Shown here piece by piece: positions 7,012 to 14,349 of a stretch of 50,512 nucleotides of DNA. The stretch lies in the IMG/VR virus record IMGVR_UViG_3300036792_000226, positions 1 to 50,512 of that record, one strand, 5' to 3'. The notes under the pieces were generated by a model. It worked only from the letters and a program-made list of their open reading frames with translations, made no database searches and was not told the origin of the DNA. The translations under genes and the position numbers were made by a program. Numbering within the stretch: position 1 is the first letter of the stretch; each line of letters begins with the position of its first letter. This stretch comes from a virus.

Positions 7012-7112
7012 AAGTGCCTCTTGTGTGTCTTTGGTAGCGGCGGCGGCTGGTACTTAGCCCGTCCCGCTGGTTTGCTTGTCATCGGCATCCAGTAGCCGCT
7101 GAAGAACGGCAT
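7008..7112 (-). CDS. 34-residue peptide coupled at both ends
   Basis: Hand-translated ORF: ATG at 7112 formed by a TAATG junction with the lipoprotein stop, TGA at 7008-7010 in an ATGA junction with the next gene. Product MPFFSGYWMPMTSKPAG followed by a Pro/Lys-rich tail. Both junctions are the usual signature of translational coupling, which is the main support. Function unknown. Confidence 0.5.
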   Translation of the reverse strand: MPFFSGYWMPMTSKPAGRAKYQPPPLPKTHKRHL

Positions 7113-7543
7113 TACTTCGCCGCGGCCGGCGCGGGGAACGCGGTGGAGAGCGCGGCCAGGTCCCCCACCACTTGCTGGATAGCCTGGCTCAGCGCCGTGG
7201 TGTCGCCGGCGCCGTTCGCGTGGTAGAGCTTGTACAGGTGATCGGCCGCGTTCACGTCGGTGATCGCCTTATTCAGCACCGTGCGTTCGGTATCGCCCAG
7301 CGTCACCTTGCCGGCACTCACATCCTGCTGGATGCTCTGGATGGCTGCGTGCCCATCGCTCAGCGTGCGGTAGCTGTCCGCGTCAAAGGTGTTCAGCGCG
7401 CCGGGTGGCAGCGGCGCGGCCGCCTGGTGGGCGCAGCCGGCCAGTAGCAGCGCACCGGTGATGACAATCATGCAAATCCACAACAGCGGTTCGTGAAAGA
7501 GATCGTGCAGGTAAGTGTTCCGTTGGGAGCGCATGGATGCCAT
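7112..7543 (-). CDS. predicted lipoprotein
   Basis: 143 residues from ATG at 7543 (or the ATG three codons later). A positively charged start, a hydrophobic helix (LLWICMIVITGALLLAG) and a lipobox with Cys near residue 37 (LLAGC) predict lipid modification and export. The mature part is helical (TLSDGHAAIQSIQQDV ... SQAIQQVVGDLAAL), without recognised domain. It could be a superinfection-exclusion type or Rz1-like product; length and lack of Pro-richness argue against Rz1. An 18-bp repeated motif lies 35 bp upstream of the start. Confidence 0.7.
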   Translation of the reverse strand: MASMRSQRNTYLHDLFHEPLLWICMIVITGALLLAGCAHQAAAPLPPGALNTFDADSYRTLSDGHAAIQSIQQDVSAGKVTLGDTERTVLNKAITDVNAADHLYKLYHANGAGDTTALSQAIQQVVGDLAALSTAFPAPAAAK

Positions 7544-7577
7544 TCTGCGGCCGCGCGCACACAATTTGTGTTTTTTG

Positions 7578-7595
7578 CTAGAAGCGTGCGTGCCG
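7578..7595 (-). promoter_or_regulatory. 18-bp repeated box, copy A
   Basis: On the minus strand this reads CGGCACGCACGCTTCTAG. The same 18 bases occur at 30296-30313, and with one mismatch at 27682-27699. All three lie 35-45 bp upstream of a minus-strand start codon, here that of the lipoprotein gene. Candidate phage-specific promoter or recombination box. Confidence 0.45.
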
Positions 7596-7880
7596 GGAGA
7601 GTTCTTCGAGCAACTTTTCCCGGCGGGCGGCCGCGCGGCATCCGTGGCTGCAATGCAGATAGCGCGTGGGTTTCCTGCAGACCGGGCATGGATGCTCATC
7701 GAATATCTTGCGTGTGTATGGCTTCCGCGGCCGCCGGCGAGATCGCGCAGCGCACTCCATCCCGCAGTAGCACGGCCGCCCTCTCTTCATTTTCCAGCGG
7801 TATCCGCGCACCTGGTCCGGTGTTTTCTCGCTCATGTCGATGAAGCGGCGGCAGCTCGCGCACGGGATAATCGGGAGCAC
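7578..7880 (-). CDS. zinc-finger protein with four Cys clusters
   Basis: 100 residues with PCASC near the start, CYCGMEC, CPVC and CSHGC: at least two zinc sites, the second pair resembling C-x2-C ... C-x3-C fingers of HNH-flanking or DNA-binding proteins. The first CxxC supports the GTG start at 7880 rather than the internal ATG at 7835, though no clear ribosome site precedes either. Strongly basic (RSRRRPRKPYTRK), so nucleic-acid binding is likely. It ends in RHARF, exactly like the zinc protein at 30296. Confidence 0.6.
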   Translation of the reverse strand: MLPIIPCASCRRFIDMSEKTPDQVRGYRWKMKRGRPCYCGMECAARSRRRPRKPYTRKIFDEHPCPVCRKPTRYLHCSHGCRAAARREKLLEELSRHARF

Positions 7881-7941
7881 CGGTTTACACTACCGCACAT
7901 GGGCGGTGCAGTTATGGCCGTCCAGCTCCCCGGAGGCCGTT

Positions 7942-8361
7942 ATGGACAACACCTTATCCGCGCAGGCCGATCAGAAGCCGATTTATTTCGAGTTAAGCCG
8001 CCGCCATCCGCTCAACGTGACCAAACAGCAGGTGCTTGAAACCGTTCCCATCGAATACCACCACAAGATCGAGGCGATTTTCGTCGGGACGATGGGCGCC
8101 ATCAAAGATGCAATTGGGCACTCTAAGGACATCGGAGCTGAAGACGGTTTGGAAGAGTGCTTGGCCTATGCAAAGGTGGCGGAAACGCCCCTGCTTACGG
8201 CCAGGGAGTCGGTATACGAAACCGTCCCTGAGGTATACCATCCAGCCCTCCGGGAGATATTCAACTCCCTTCTAGAGTGGTCACTTGGGTGTTCGGTCAA
8301 GACATTTAGACAAATCCAACAGACACTACCTGAATTGAATGGAGCGTCCGCACATGCCTAG
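7942..8361 (+). CDS. hypothetical protein with an internal duplication
   Basis: 139 residues from the ATG at 7942, eight bases after CGGAGG. Two segments of about 24 residues are related: one with LETVPIEYHHKIEAIF and, about 70 residues later, one with YETVPEVYHPALREIF. The repeat suggests a duplicated helical module. Plus-strand gene in a minus-strand region, transcribed divergently from the zinc-finger gene at 7880. Function unknown. Confidence 0.65.
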   Translation: MDNTLSAQADQKPIYFELSRRHPLNVTKQQVLETVPIEYHHKIEAIFVGTMGAIKDAIGHSKDIGAEDGLEECLAYAKVAETPLLTARESVYETVPEVYHPALREIFNSLLEWSLGCSVKTFRQIQQTLPELNGASAHA

Positions 8362-8527
8362 CAGCGAGGTAATGGACAAGTTCAAGCGTGGAACCCTGCG
8401 CAGTGGATCCAAACATGGCCGGAAAGTGCGCAGCAAAAAGCAGGCTAAAGCGATTCAGATTTCTGAGGCGCGGGAGGAAGGCCATCGCATCCCTAAGCGC
8501 CACTCGCGCCGGCGGAGCCGCCGCTAA
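8354..8527 (+). CDS. DUF6496-type small basic protein
   Basis: 57 residues starting at ATG 8354, eight bases inside the previous gene. The sequence SSEVMDKFKRGTLRSGS followed by KVRSKKQAKAIQIS is the signature of a small phage and bacterial family (DUF6496: M-x-K-F-x-x-G-x-L-x-SGS ... KQA-x-AI) of unknown role. The tail is an Arg/His-rich string, so nucleic-acid binding is possible. Its last 35 bases overlap the converging gene at 8493. Confidence 0.75.
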   Translation: MPSSEVMDKFKRGTLRSGSKHGRKVRSKKQAKAIQISEAREEGHRIPKRHSRRRSRR

Positions 8528-8744
8528 CCTGGTCGAGCAAGCGCAGAGCTTCCGCCAGCTCCGCCCGCGTGAATCGCTCGATGCTCGGCGGCCCATCCAC
8601 GGCGAGGATCGGAACGGGGAAGTTCACTGGCAGTTTAAGATCCAACACATCGGCCAGGTTGAACTGGTTGGCGTCGATGATCAGGATGCTGCCCGGCTTC
8701 AGCTCTAACGCCTTGATGTACTCCACCACATCTGTTTTCTTCAT
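8493..8744 (-). CDS. phage protein, paralogue of the 29826 gene
   Basis: 83 residues. Compared by eye with the product at 29826-30056, the two share the frame L-x-x-G/P-x-S-x-L-x-x-x ... L-x-L-P ... P-V/I ... V-D/G-GPP ... TRAELxEALRxLD. The body looks like a short Rossmann-like strand-helix-strand, the end like an amphipathic helix. No function known. Coupled to the upstream gene by ATGA. Confidence 0.65.
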   Translation of the reverse strand: MKKTDVVEYIKALELKPGSILIIDANQFNLADVLDLKLPVNFPVPILAVDGPPSIERFTRAELAEALRLLDQVSGGSAGASGA

Positions 8745-8977
8745 CGCACCCTATAAAACGTGCCTGGATGTCCTGTCAGGCATACGCCATCAGGAACGGT
8801 GTCCCGGCCGTCCTTTCCTTTGCTCGCGATCCACACGCGCACCGGTCCCGGCGGAACCTGCGCGTGACCAGGCCAGTATCGCTGCCTAAATTCATCCCAC
8901 GTCTTTGCGTTCATGTAGACATCGCCGCCGGGCTGCTGAATCATTCGCGCGATTTGGTCAAACGTGATGTCATTCAT
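8741..8977 (-). CDS. small hypothetical protein
   Basis: 78 residues from ATG at 8977, which has AGGTGG at good distance; the GTG at 8986 lies on top of that box. Sequence NDITFDQIARMIQQPGGDVYM, a Trp-rich middle (FRQRYWPGH) and a beta-rich end. Function unknown. Confidence 0.6.
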   Translation of the reverse strand: MNDITFDQIARMIQQPGGDVYMNAKTWDEFRQRYWPGHAQVPPGPVRVWIASKGKDGRDTVPDGVCLTGHPGTFYRVR

Positions 8978-9069
8978 AGCTTCCACCTACGATGGCAATC
9001 TCGGCACGTCACGTATTTGGAGTCAGGGCGCCGCCGGCGGATGCGTCGCGAGCCGCATCGACATTTCAT
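8974..9069 (-). CDS. 31-residue zinc-ribbon micro-protein
   Basis: Hand-translated ORF from ATG 9069 to TGA 8974-8976, with ATGA junctions at both ends. It begins MKCRCGSRRI and continues with a C-x2-C-H-R-R-W motif, so four Cys form a complete zinc site; the rest is Arg/Lys. This is the second zinc micro-protein in this operon. The double coupling and the intact ligand set make chance unlikely. Confidence 0.6.
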   Translation of the reverse strand: MKCRCGSRRIRRRRPDSKYVTCRDCHRRWKL

Positions 9070-9278
9070 GCGCGCCGCCTCTTGAGATATCCCGGCACCG
9101 GAAAACCGAAGTAGGCCGCCACCTTGGGGCCAGGATCGCGCTCGCCGCGCAGGATCGAGCCCACCAGTGTGCCACTCACGCCGATCCGCCGGCCGTATGT
9201 CTTCAGTCCCTCTTTGCCTTTGTCACGTCGCAGCATCTTCACCAGCTCGTCACGGGTCACGTAGGCTTTCGGCTTCAT
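9066..9278 (-). CDS. XRE-like helix-turn-helix regulator
   Basis: 70 residues from ATG at 9278. The sequence RDELVKMLRRDKGKEGLKTYGRRIGVSGTLVGSILRGERDPG has the XRE layout: helix, helix 2 (TYGRRIGVS), turn, recognition helix 3 (GTLVGSILRGER). Such small proteins bind operators as dimers, but this one lacks a separate dimerisation domain. It is the first gene after two terminators, so it heads its own operon and could repress or activate the 5-9 kb genes. Which site it recognises is not evident. Confidence 0.7.
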   Translation of the reverse strand: MKPKAYVTRDELVKMLRRDKGKEGLKTYGRRIGVSGTLVGSILRGERDPGPKVAAYFGFPVPGYLKRRRA

Positions 9279-9308
9279 GGCTTTAATCAATATCACGCGC
9301 CGCAAAAT

Positions 9309-9342
9309 AGAAAAGCCCTGAGCTGGGGGCCAGGGCTTTTCT
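9309..9342 (-). terminator. intrinsic terminator (bidirectional-looking)
   Basis: A 12-bp perfect inverted repeat, AGAAAAGCCCTG / CAGGGCTTTTCT, around a 10-nt loop. On the minus strand the stem is followed by TTTTCTATTTT. It lies between the late operon end and the XRE gene. Confidence 0.8.
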
Positions 9343-9395
9343 ACGGGTGCCACGTCACGATGCTACGAGTGTATGCGGAAACTGTAGCACAAAAC

Positions 9396-9421
9396 AAAAC
9401 CCCCGCGGCAGCGGGGGTTTT
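9396..9421 (-). terminator. intrinsic terminator of the late operon
   Basis: An 11-bp perfect inverted repeat AAAACCCCCGC / GCGGGGGTTTT with a four-base loop; on the minus strand it is followed by TTTTGTTTT. Placed 70 bp after the last late gene. Together with the next stem it is a tandem terminator. Confidence 0.85.
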
Positions 9422-9491
9422 GATCGTCGCTGGTTCGATCATTGGCGATGTCCGAAGACGTGCACTAGATTCGACCGTTTGACGTTTGCAG

Positions 9492-10280
9492 CTATCTTAC
9501 ATGCGCGTCGGGCTGCGGCACCTTGGTGACCGCGCCGACCGGCACCGCCTCTTCCTCGTCTGCCTGTTCCTGCGCCGTCTTCGGAACAGGATCGCCGTGC
9601 AGCTCGCGCACCGCGGCCGCGCGCTCGCGGTTGGCCGGGGTGTTGCCGGTGACGGCGCCGCCGCTGCCCACGTTGAGATGCGCGTCCGAAGTCGGCTTCG
9701 AGAAGGTCACAGGCGTATCACCGGTGAAGACTTTCAGCCCATTACGCGCGCGCACCGCTGCCTGCTGCACGTCGCTGTCGGCGAGCATCTCTTCCGGCGT
9801 CTCGGCGTCGCAGTCGTGCATCGCGTTGAGGAACGCATTGACGTCGTTGATGGCTTGACCCACCGGGCCGGCCTTCGCATCGTTGAAAGCCTGCCGGCGC
9901 CGCTCGTGCCGCTGCCATGCTTCCATGCCGGTGGCGTGCTCGACGCCATGCTCCATGCGGTCGAGTAATCCGGTGTGCTGAGCTGCGCTCTTGTTGGGGT
10001 TGTTGGGATCGTAGGCCGGGTCCCGTTGCTTCAGTGCGTTCGCGTCGCGCGCCGCATTCTCTGCGTTGGGATCGTAAGCCGCGCCGGCGCCCTGTTGCCT
10101 CGCGGCTTCCTGGTTTCTCTTCAGTTCTTCGTCGGTGAGCTGGCGCTGGTTGCCGGCGCCGGTTGTTAGCTCTGCCTGCTGTCTGTTGGGATCGCCTTGG
10201 TTGGCGTGGTCCGCTTGCGCGTTGTTGCCTTGCGCATTGGGGTCGCTGCCTGGCTGCTGATACTGCTGCTGTTCGTCCAT
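9492..10280 (-). CDS. Gln/Asn-rich hypothetical protein
   Basis: 262 residues from ATG at 10280, with GAGGTGA upstream. The N-terminal 90 residues are of low complexity (DEQQQYQQPG, NAQGNNAQADHAN), the middle is helical (ERRRQAFNDAKAG ... DVNAFLNAMHDCD) and the end is extended and acidic. No family recognised. It is the last gene of the late operon, downstream of lysis genes, with double terminators behind it. It may be a minor virion or post-lysis protein (weak inference). Confidence 0.6.
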   Translation of the reverse strand: MDEQQQYQQPGSDPNAQGNNAQADHANQGDPNRQQAELTTGAGNQRQLTDEELKRNQEAARQQGAGAAYDPNAENAARDANALKQRDPAYDPNNPNKSAAQHTGLLDRMEHGVEHATGMEAWQRHERRRQAFNDAKAGPVGQAINDVNAFLNAMHDCDAETPEEMLADSDVQQAAVRARNGLKVFTGDTPVTFSKPTSDAHLNVGSGGAVTGNTPANRERAAAVRELHGDPVPKTAQEQADEEEAVPVGAVTKVPQPDAHVR

Positions 10281-10355
10281 TTCGTCACCTCGCGAGTGTG
10301 TGAGACAGGGGAGCTGCCAGGCCAGCTCCGCGGTTCCCACTCTACTGGATGCCGA

Positions 10356-10460
10356 TTATTCTCCGCCACGCGAAAGGAATACGGCGCCGGCGATTGCCTG
10401 AACCGGAATCATCGCTATCTGGCCGGCGCGTTTCAGTGCTGCTTTCAGCTTCTTTTTCAT
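10356..10460 (-). CDS. 34-residue cationic amphipathic peptide
   Basis: Hand-translated ORF with an AGGAGA ribosome site, ATG at 10460 and TAA at 10356-10358. It begins MKKKLKAALKRAG and continues with a hydrophobic IAMIPVQAIAGAVFL stretch. The combination of Lys-rich helix and membrane-active segment resembles amphipathic membrane-disrupting peptides. It starts inside the endolysin stop and so belongs to the lysis cassette. A direct part in lysis is inferred from position and sequence character only. Confidence 0.6.
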   Translation of the reverse strand: MKKKLKAALKRAGQIAMIPVQAIAGAVFLSRGGE

Positions 10461-10942
10461 TGCTTGTCTCCTGTGGTGAATAGGTCACGGTGGCTGTTGT
10501 AGATCGCGAGCGCCGCGGCTGCGCGCTCGGTCCAGGTACTCCATTTGCGCGAAACCAGGATGATGAAGTCCTGGCCTGTCTTCGCATCGAGCGCGGCGCC
10601 ATACGTGGCCGGATATTGCGGCGCCAGGCGTCGCAACAGCGCAATGCGCGCGTTGTAACTGTCGGTCCAGGTCGCGAAGATCGGCCACGCTACGCCGTGC
10701 TCGGTGTACCAGTGGCCGTGCGCTCCCTCTTCCTTGGTGTCGCAGTAGATACATTTCCCGCCGGCAGTCGAGCCGCCGGATTTCTGGCCGAAAAGGTTGT
10801 TGCCCTTCACCGCCAGCTCATCGGTGCCCCATGCCGATTCCAGCGCCGTTTCCGCGGCCGCGAAGCCGGGCCACGGATGCTGCGAGGCCACTCCTGCGGT
10901 ATATGACTTGCGGAGGAAGTCCGCCTGCGCCGCGGTAATCAC
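10457..10942 (-). CDS. endolysin, glucosaminidase (FlgJ/GH73-like)
   Basis: 161 residues from a GTG at 10942 coupled to the holin gene by GTGA; the ORF continues further upstream, but only in the shadow of that gene. The block ALESAWG ... VKGNNLFGQK (about residues 33-52) is the catalytic core of the glucosaminidase family, with Glu35 (in LESAWG) as the likely acid. A central C-x2-C and Trp/Tyr-rich motifs follow (KCIYCD, HGHWYTEHG). It would cleave the glycan strands of peptidoglycan. No signal peptide, so it depends on the neighbouring holin. Confidence 0.85.
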   Translation of the reverse strand: MITAAQADFLRKSYTAGVASQHPWPGFAAAETALESAWGTDELAVKGNNLFGQKSGGSTAGGKCIYCDTKEEGAHGHWYTEHGVAWPIFATWTDSYNARIALLRRLAPQYPATYGAALDAKTGQDFIILVSRKWSTWTERAAAALAIYNSHRDLFTTGDKQ

Positions 10943-11181
10943 TGCGCACCCGCCTCGCTGGCCAGCGTCTTCTGCGCGAGCTTCCAGATGGGAACCGCGA
11001 ATGTTAATACCACGCTGAGTCCCTGAACCCAATGCGGCAACAGCGCCGCTTCCTTGGTGACGGCGGTACGGAATGCCTGACTCGACGCCCAAGTTGTTCC
11101 GATGGCGCCGGCGACCGCCACCAGGACGTGCGCCTCTTTCTTCCGATTCAGAAACATCCACTGCATCGCTTTCTTAAACAC
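10939..11181 (-). CDS. holin-like membrane protein
   Basis: 80 residues with two hydrophobic helices, about residues 18-34 (VLVAVAGAIGTTWASS) and 52-68 (WVQGLSVVLTFAVPIWKLA), a basic N-terminus and a short tail. Size, two membrane spans and the position directly before the endolysin fit a class II holin that forms the lesion through which the endolysin leaves. Identification by topology and context. Confidence 0.7.
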   Translation of the reverse strand: MFKKAMQWMFLNRKKEAHVLVAVAGAIGTTWASSQAFRTAVTKEAALLPHWVQGLSVVLTFAVPIWKLAQKTLASEAGAQ

Positions 11182-11213
11182 GTTCCATCTCCTGTAACGC
11201 GGAATTTTGCTCG

Positions 11214-11522
11214 TTACCGGCGACCCATCAAGGACTGGACAAACTGCTGCTGCAAGGCCGCGAGCTGCGCGGCTAAAGTTGCATCGGTGCTCTCCTGGGC
11301 TTTGCGTGGAATCATTTCCTCGCGGATGATCCGATCCGTGTTCGCCAGGTGGGTATCAATCTGCTCGATCTTTTCGGTGTTGCGCTCCACCTGCGCCTTG
11401 ACGTTGAACTGGTAATTGGCCATCGTGAGCACCAGGCTGCCCATCACCAGAACATCGCGCAATGAAATTTTGCCCAGCCGGGTAGCAAGCAACGCCGTCT
11501 CCGGTACTTCCACTGTCTCCAT
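11214..11522 (-). CDS. membrane-anchored coiled-coil protein, possible spanin or tail-lysis accessory
   Basis: 102 residues from ATG at 11522, with GGGAGACGGG upstream. One hydrophobic helix (about residues 20-38, VLVMGSLVLTMANYQF) then a long charged coiled coil (QVERNTEKIEQIDTHLANTDRII ... LAAQLAALQQQFV). This topology is like i-spanins (Rz) or other lysis-associated proteins. No Rz1 partner was found nested in it. The 150 bp between it and the tail-spike stop holds no gene; a GTTGTAAC direct repeat (about 11591 and 11609) is all I see there. Confidence 0.6.
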   Translation of the reverse strand: METVEVPETALLATRLGKISLRDVLVMGSLVLTMANYQFNVKAQVERNTEKIEQIDTHLANTDRIIREEMIPRKAQESTDATLAAQLAALQQQFVQSLMGRR

Positions 11523-11670
11523 TGCCCGTCTCCCTTCCACCACTGAAGACACTGTGCGCCAGGCGGCCGAAAGCCGGTAGAGCCCCGAAGTTGTAACGGA
11601 GTGCAGGTTGTAACTTTTACGCTGCGATTCGTGTGCTTTTTACGTATGGCACATGCGGGTTAGTTCACCC

Positions 11671-14349
11671 TCAGAAAGCGTTCGCGCCGGCGTTGTACAG
11701 TGCCGCCATCTCCGCGGCGGATAGCACGCGTCCAAACTGGCGCACCCGGCCAATCGCGCCTGGGAAGTTCGATCCAGCCAGCGCGGCGTGGGCGCCGATG
11801 GTCATGGGATGGCCGCCGGCGATGGTCCCGGTCAGAGTATTGGAGCCGGTACTCAGGGTCTGGTCCACGCCGTTCACGTTGATGTGCACGCCGGAAACAT
11901 TCTTCGAGCCGTCATAGGTGAAGCACGCGAGGTTCGGGCTGCTGGCGGTGATGACGTTGAACGGCGAGCGCGTCTGGATCATGTTGGTGCCCACGGTGTT
12001 GATGAGCCATACGATGATCGAGCCCAGTCCGCCCTGGTTAAAGAGATCCATCTCGAAACCCGTCGACGGCGATGCGCCGGACATATCTCCGACGATGGTG
12101 GGGTTGGTGCTTGCGATCAGGCTGCTGGGCGCGATCCAGGCGCACTGGCTGAATGGCGCGGTGCCGTCGAAAGTGTTATTCAGCGTCGCCGTGCTCGCGG
12201 AGCTGGTCCCGTTGTAGATCGCTACCTTGCCGGCAAAGCCGGCGGCGGTGCTCCATGTCACATTGCTGGTCGTCGCATTGTTGGCGGTGCCGTTCGATCC
12301 GGTGTTGAGCAGCGTCGTGCCCGCGCCCTCCTGCGAGGGCCAGTTGTCGATCAGCGATGCAGTGGAGATGGGCACGCCGGACGGCCCGCTCCCGCCCGCG
12401 CAACCTTGCGAGACGTTGGGATAACTCAGGTTATAGAGACAAAGATTCGCCGCGCCGTTCACGCTGGGATTGGTCGGGGTCACGGCGTTTGCCGGCAACG
12501 GCACCAGGTAGTTCACCTTGCCGCTTATCAGTCCGGTGGGGTCGTTGAAGCCGTATCCGGTGATCGATTCGATGTCCATCGTATCGATCTGCACGGTCGC
12601 CGGATTCAGGCCGGAAGACAGCATGTTGGTGCACACCTGGCACCACCAGTAGCCCACGTGGATGGTGTTGTGGCCGGCGGTGTTGCCCAGCGGCCCGGAG
12701 TCCGGAATCAGGCCGTTGATGTCGTTCGCCTCGTACAGTCCGTCGATATCCGCGTGTTCATAGGCCCAGACCGCATTTGCGTAGCCCGCGATCGCGAGAT
12801 CGCGCGCACTCAGATTCACGTTGTTGCCCAGCACGGGGAAGTACAGGCATCCACTGTTGGTGTTGGTGGGCAGCGGACCATCGCCCAAGGTCCCGCTATC
12901 GCAGCGCACATGTTCGATCCTCGCTCCCACCGCGTTGTACAGGTTCATCAGGACCATGCTCGGATTGTGCGGTGTGCGGAAGTTGATGTTCTCGATATCC
13001 ACCCAGTAGTTGGTGAAGCCGACAAACTGCGCCGGGCTGCCGGGGTTATATGCTCCGATCACGTTTCCGCTGGCGATCGAGCTATATAGAAACGTGCCTT
13101 TTGCCGTAAGCGTCGACGGCTTGGTGAAGCCGCGTATATCGATGATCGGCGAAGGACTCGCCCCGGCGCCGTAATTCAGATTCGGCAGGTCGATCACCGC
13201 GTTGGCATGGCTCGGATCCTGCAGCGGACCGTTGAGCATGTAAAAGCCGTCCGGCACATAGATGGTGATGCCGGTCAGTGCGCCGGCCGTCACCGCCGCC
13301 TGGAAGGCCGCTGACTCGTCATGCTGCACCGCCGCGCCGCTGCCCACGCTGGTGGACGTCGCCGGGGTCACGGTCAGCAGGTTGCCCACGCAGGAGACGA
13401 TGGTGCCCACATAGTTCGCGCCGCCCGCGCCGGCCGCGCCGATCAGGATGCCTTCTTTCGGCAGGAAGGTCGCGCAGGTCGAAACTTGCCCGCTGGTGCC
13501 GGCGGCAAAGGTCGCCGTGGTGGTGGCATTCTCTCCGAAGATCACGATGCTGCCAATCGGCACGCTGGTCGATGTGGCTGGGCTGACATTCAGCGTGGTG
13601 CCGCTGCAGCTCGCCACTGCGCCTAGATAATCCGCTCCGCCGGCGCCGGCTTCCGCGATGATGATGCCCTCGCCCGCGATTGTGCCGGCGCATGAAGCAA
13701 CTTGAGTCGATGTGCCCGGACTGAAGGCGCTGGCTAATGCAGTCGTCTTTCCGCCATATCCGTAGTAGGGCGGCGCGGTAATGCAGATGTGCTGCGCATC
13801 GGTCAGCACGGTCGAGCATTGCGCGGTGCTCGCGCTGTAGATCTGGCCAGGGCCATTCGCGGTCAGCATCTGGCCGGCATAGCTGGCAGTGGGCAGCGTG
13901 CCGCCGGGCGGCACCGGCGCGTTGGAGAAGGCTCCGGAGACGTCCAGCGTGCCGTTCACGCACAGGCCGGTGGTGCAGGTGATGGTGATGGTGACGGGAT
14001 AGCAGGGCTGCGACGGATTACCTGCTTTTGCGCAGAGGATCAGCGTCCATTGCGAGGGCGTGGGCTGGATGATGCCATTGTCGGCCAGCGCGAAGGTGAA
14101 GCGGCCGGCATAGTCCAGGTTGGTCACGCCGGTGGTGGGGAAGACGGAGCCATTCAACAGCGGGAGTTGCGGCGACGTGCTTTGGTTCTGGAAGCTGGCC
14201 GAGATCTGCCCGCCGGGGTAATTGGGAATCGTCGCCGTCACGTTTACATAGCCGTTGGACTGCGCGTGCACCGCCGGCGGCAAGCTCATCACCGAGAGCA
14301 CTACAAACAGCGCCAGTTCGAGATAGAAAATCGCTTTCAGTTTTGTCAT
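11671..14349 (-). CDS. tail spike: signal peptide, pectate-lyase fold, LamG-like domain
   Basis: 892 residues. The start MTKLKAIFYLELALFVVLSVMS is a Sec signal peptide with cleavage near AVHAQS (about 29), unusual for a virion protein. Beta-rich sequence follows, including two imperfect repeats of about 60 residues with EGI-x-I-x-x-AGAGGA-x-Y and PATSTSV (about 215-345). Then a Pectate_lyase_3 type start (DESAAFQAAV ... GITIYVPDGFYML, about 350-385) leads into a parallel beta-helix to about 640. The last 190 residues are a concanavalin-like LamG domain (GTAPFSQCAWI, FTYDGS, GAIGRVRQFGRVL). The enzyme presumably cuts or binds surface polysaccharide. Coupled by ATGA to the protease gene. Confidence 0.8.
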   Translation of the reverse strand: MTKLKAIFYLELALFVVLSVMSLPPAVHAQSNGYVNVTATIPNYPGGQISASFQNQSTSPQLPLLNGSVFPTTGVTNLDYAGRFTFALADNGIIQPTPSQWTLILCAKAGNPSQPCYPVTITITCTTGLCVNGTLDVSGAFSNAPVPPGGTLPTASYAGQMLTANGPGQIYSASTAQCSTVLTDAQHICITAPPYYGYGGKTTALASAFSPGTSTQVASCAGTIAGEGIIIAEAGAGGADYLGAVASCSGTTLNVSPATSTSVPIGSIVIFGENATTTATFAAGTSGQVSTCATFLPKEGILIGAAGAGGANYVGTIVSCVGNLLTVTPATSTSVGSGAAVQHDESAAFQAAVTAGALTGITIYVPDGFYMLNGPLQDPSHANAVIDLPNLNYGAGASPSPIIDIRGFTKPSTLTAKGTFLYSSIASGNVIGAYNPGSPAQFVGFTNYWVDIENINFRTPHNPSMVLMNLYNAVGARIEHVRCDSGTLGDGPLPTNTNSGCLYFPVLGNNVNLSARDLAIAGYANAVWAYEHADIDGLYEANDINGLIPDSGPLGNTAGHNTIHVGYWWCQVCTNMLSSGLNPATVQIDTMDIESITGYGFNDPTGLISGKVNYLVPLPANAVTPTNPSVNGAANLCLYNLSYPNVSQGCAGGSGPSGVPISTASLIDNWPSQEGAGTTLLNTGSNGTANNATTSNVTWSTAAGFAGKVAIYNGTSSASTATLNNTFDGTAPFSQCAWIAPSSLIASTNPTIVGDMSGASPSTGFEMDLFNQGGLGSIIVWLINTVGTNMIQTRSPFNVITASSPNLACFTYDGSKNVSGVHINVNGVDQTLSTGSNTLTGTIAGGHPMTIGAHAALAGSNFPGAIGRVRQFGRVLSAAEMAALYNAGANAF

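Noticed and set aside
7578-7595. Sigma-54 promoter for the 18-bp box (GGCAC with a downstream C)
   Set aside because: The -12 GC dinucleotide is missing; the box reads CTTC where TTGC is required.
11788-13089. 433-codon plus-strand ORF opposite the tail spike
   Set aside because: Arg/His/Gly/Val-rich antisense shadow with no ribosome site; the minus-strand spike has clear domains.
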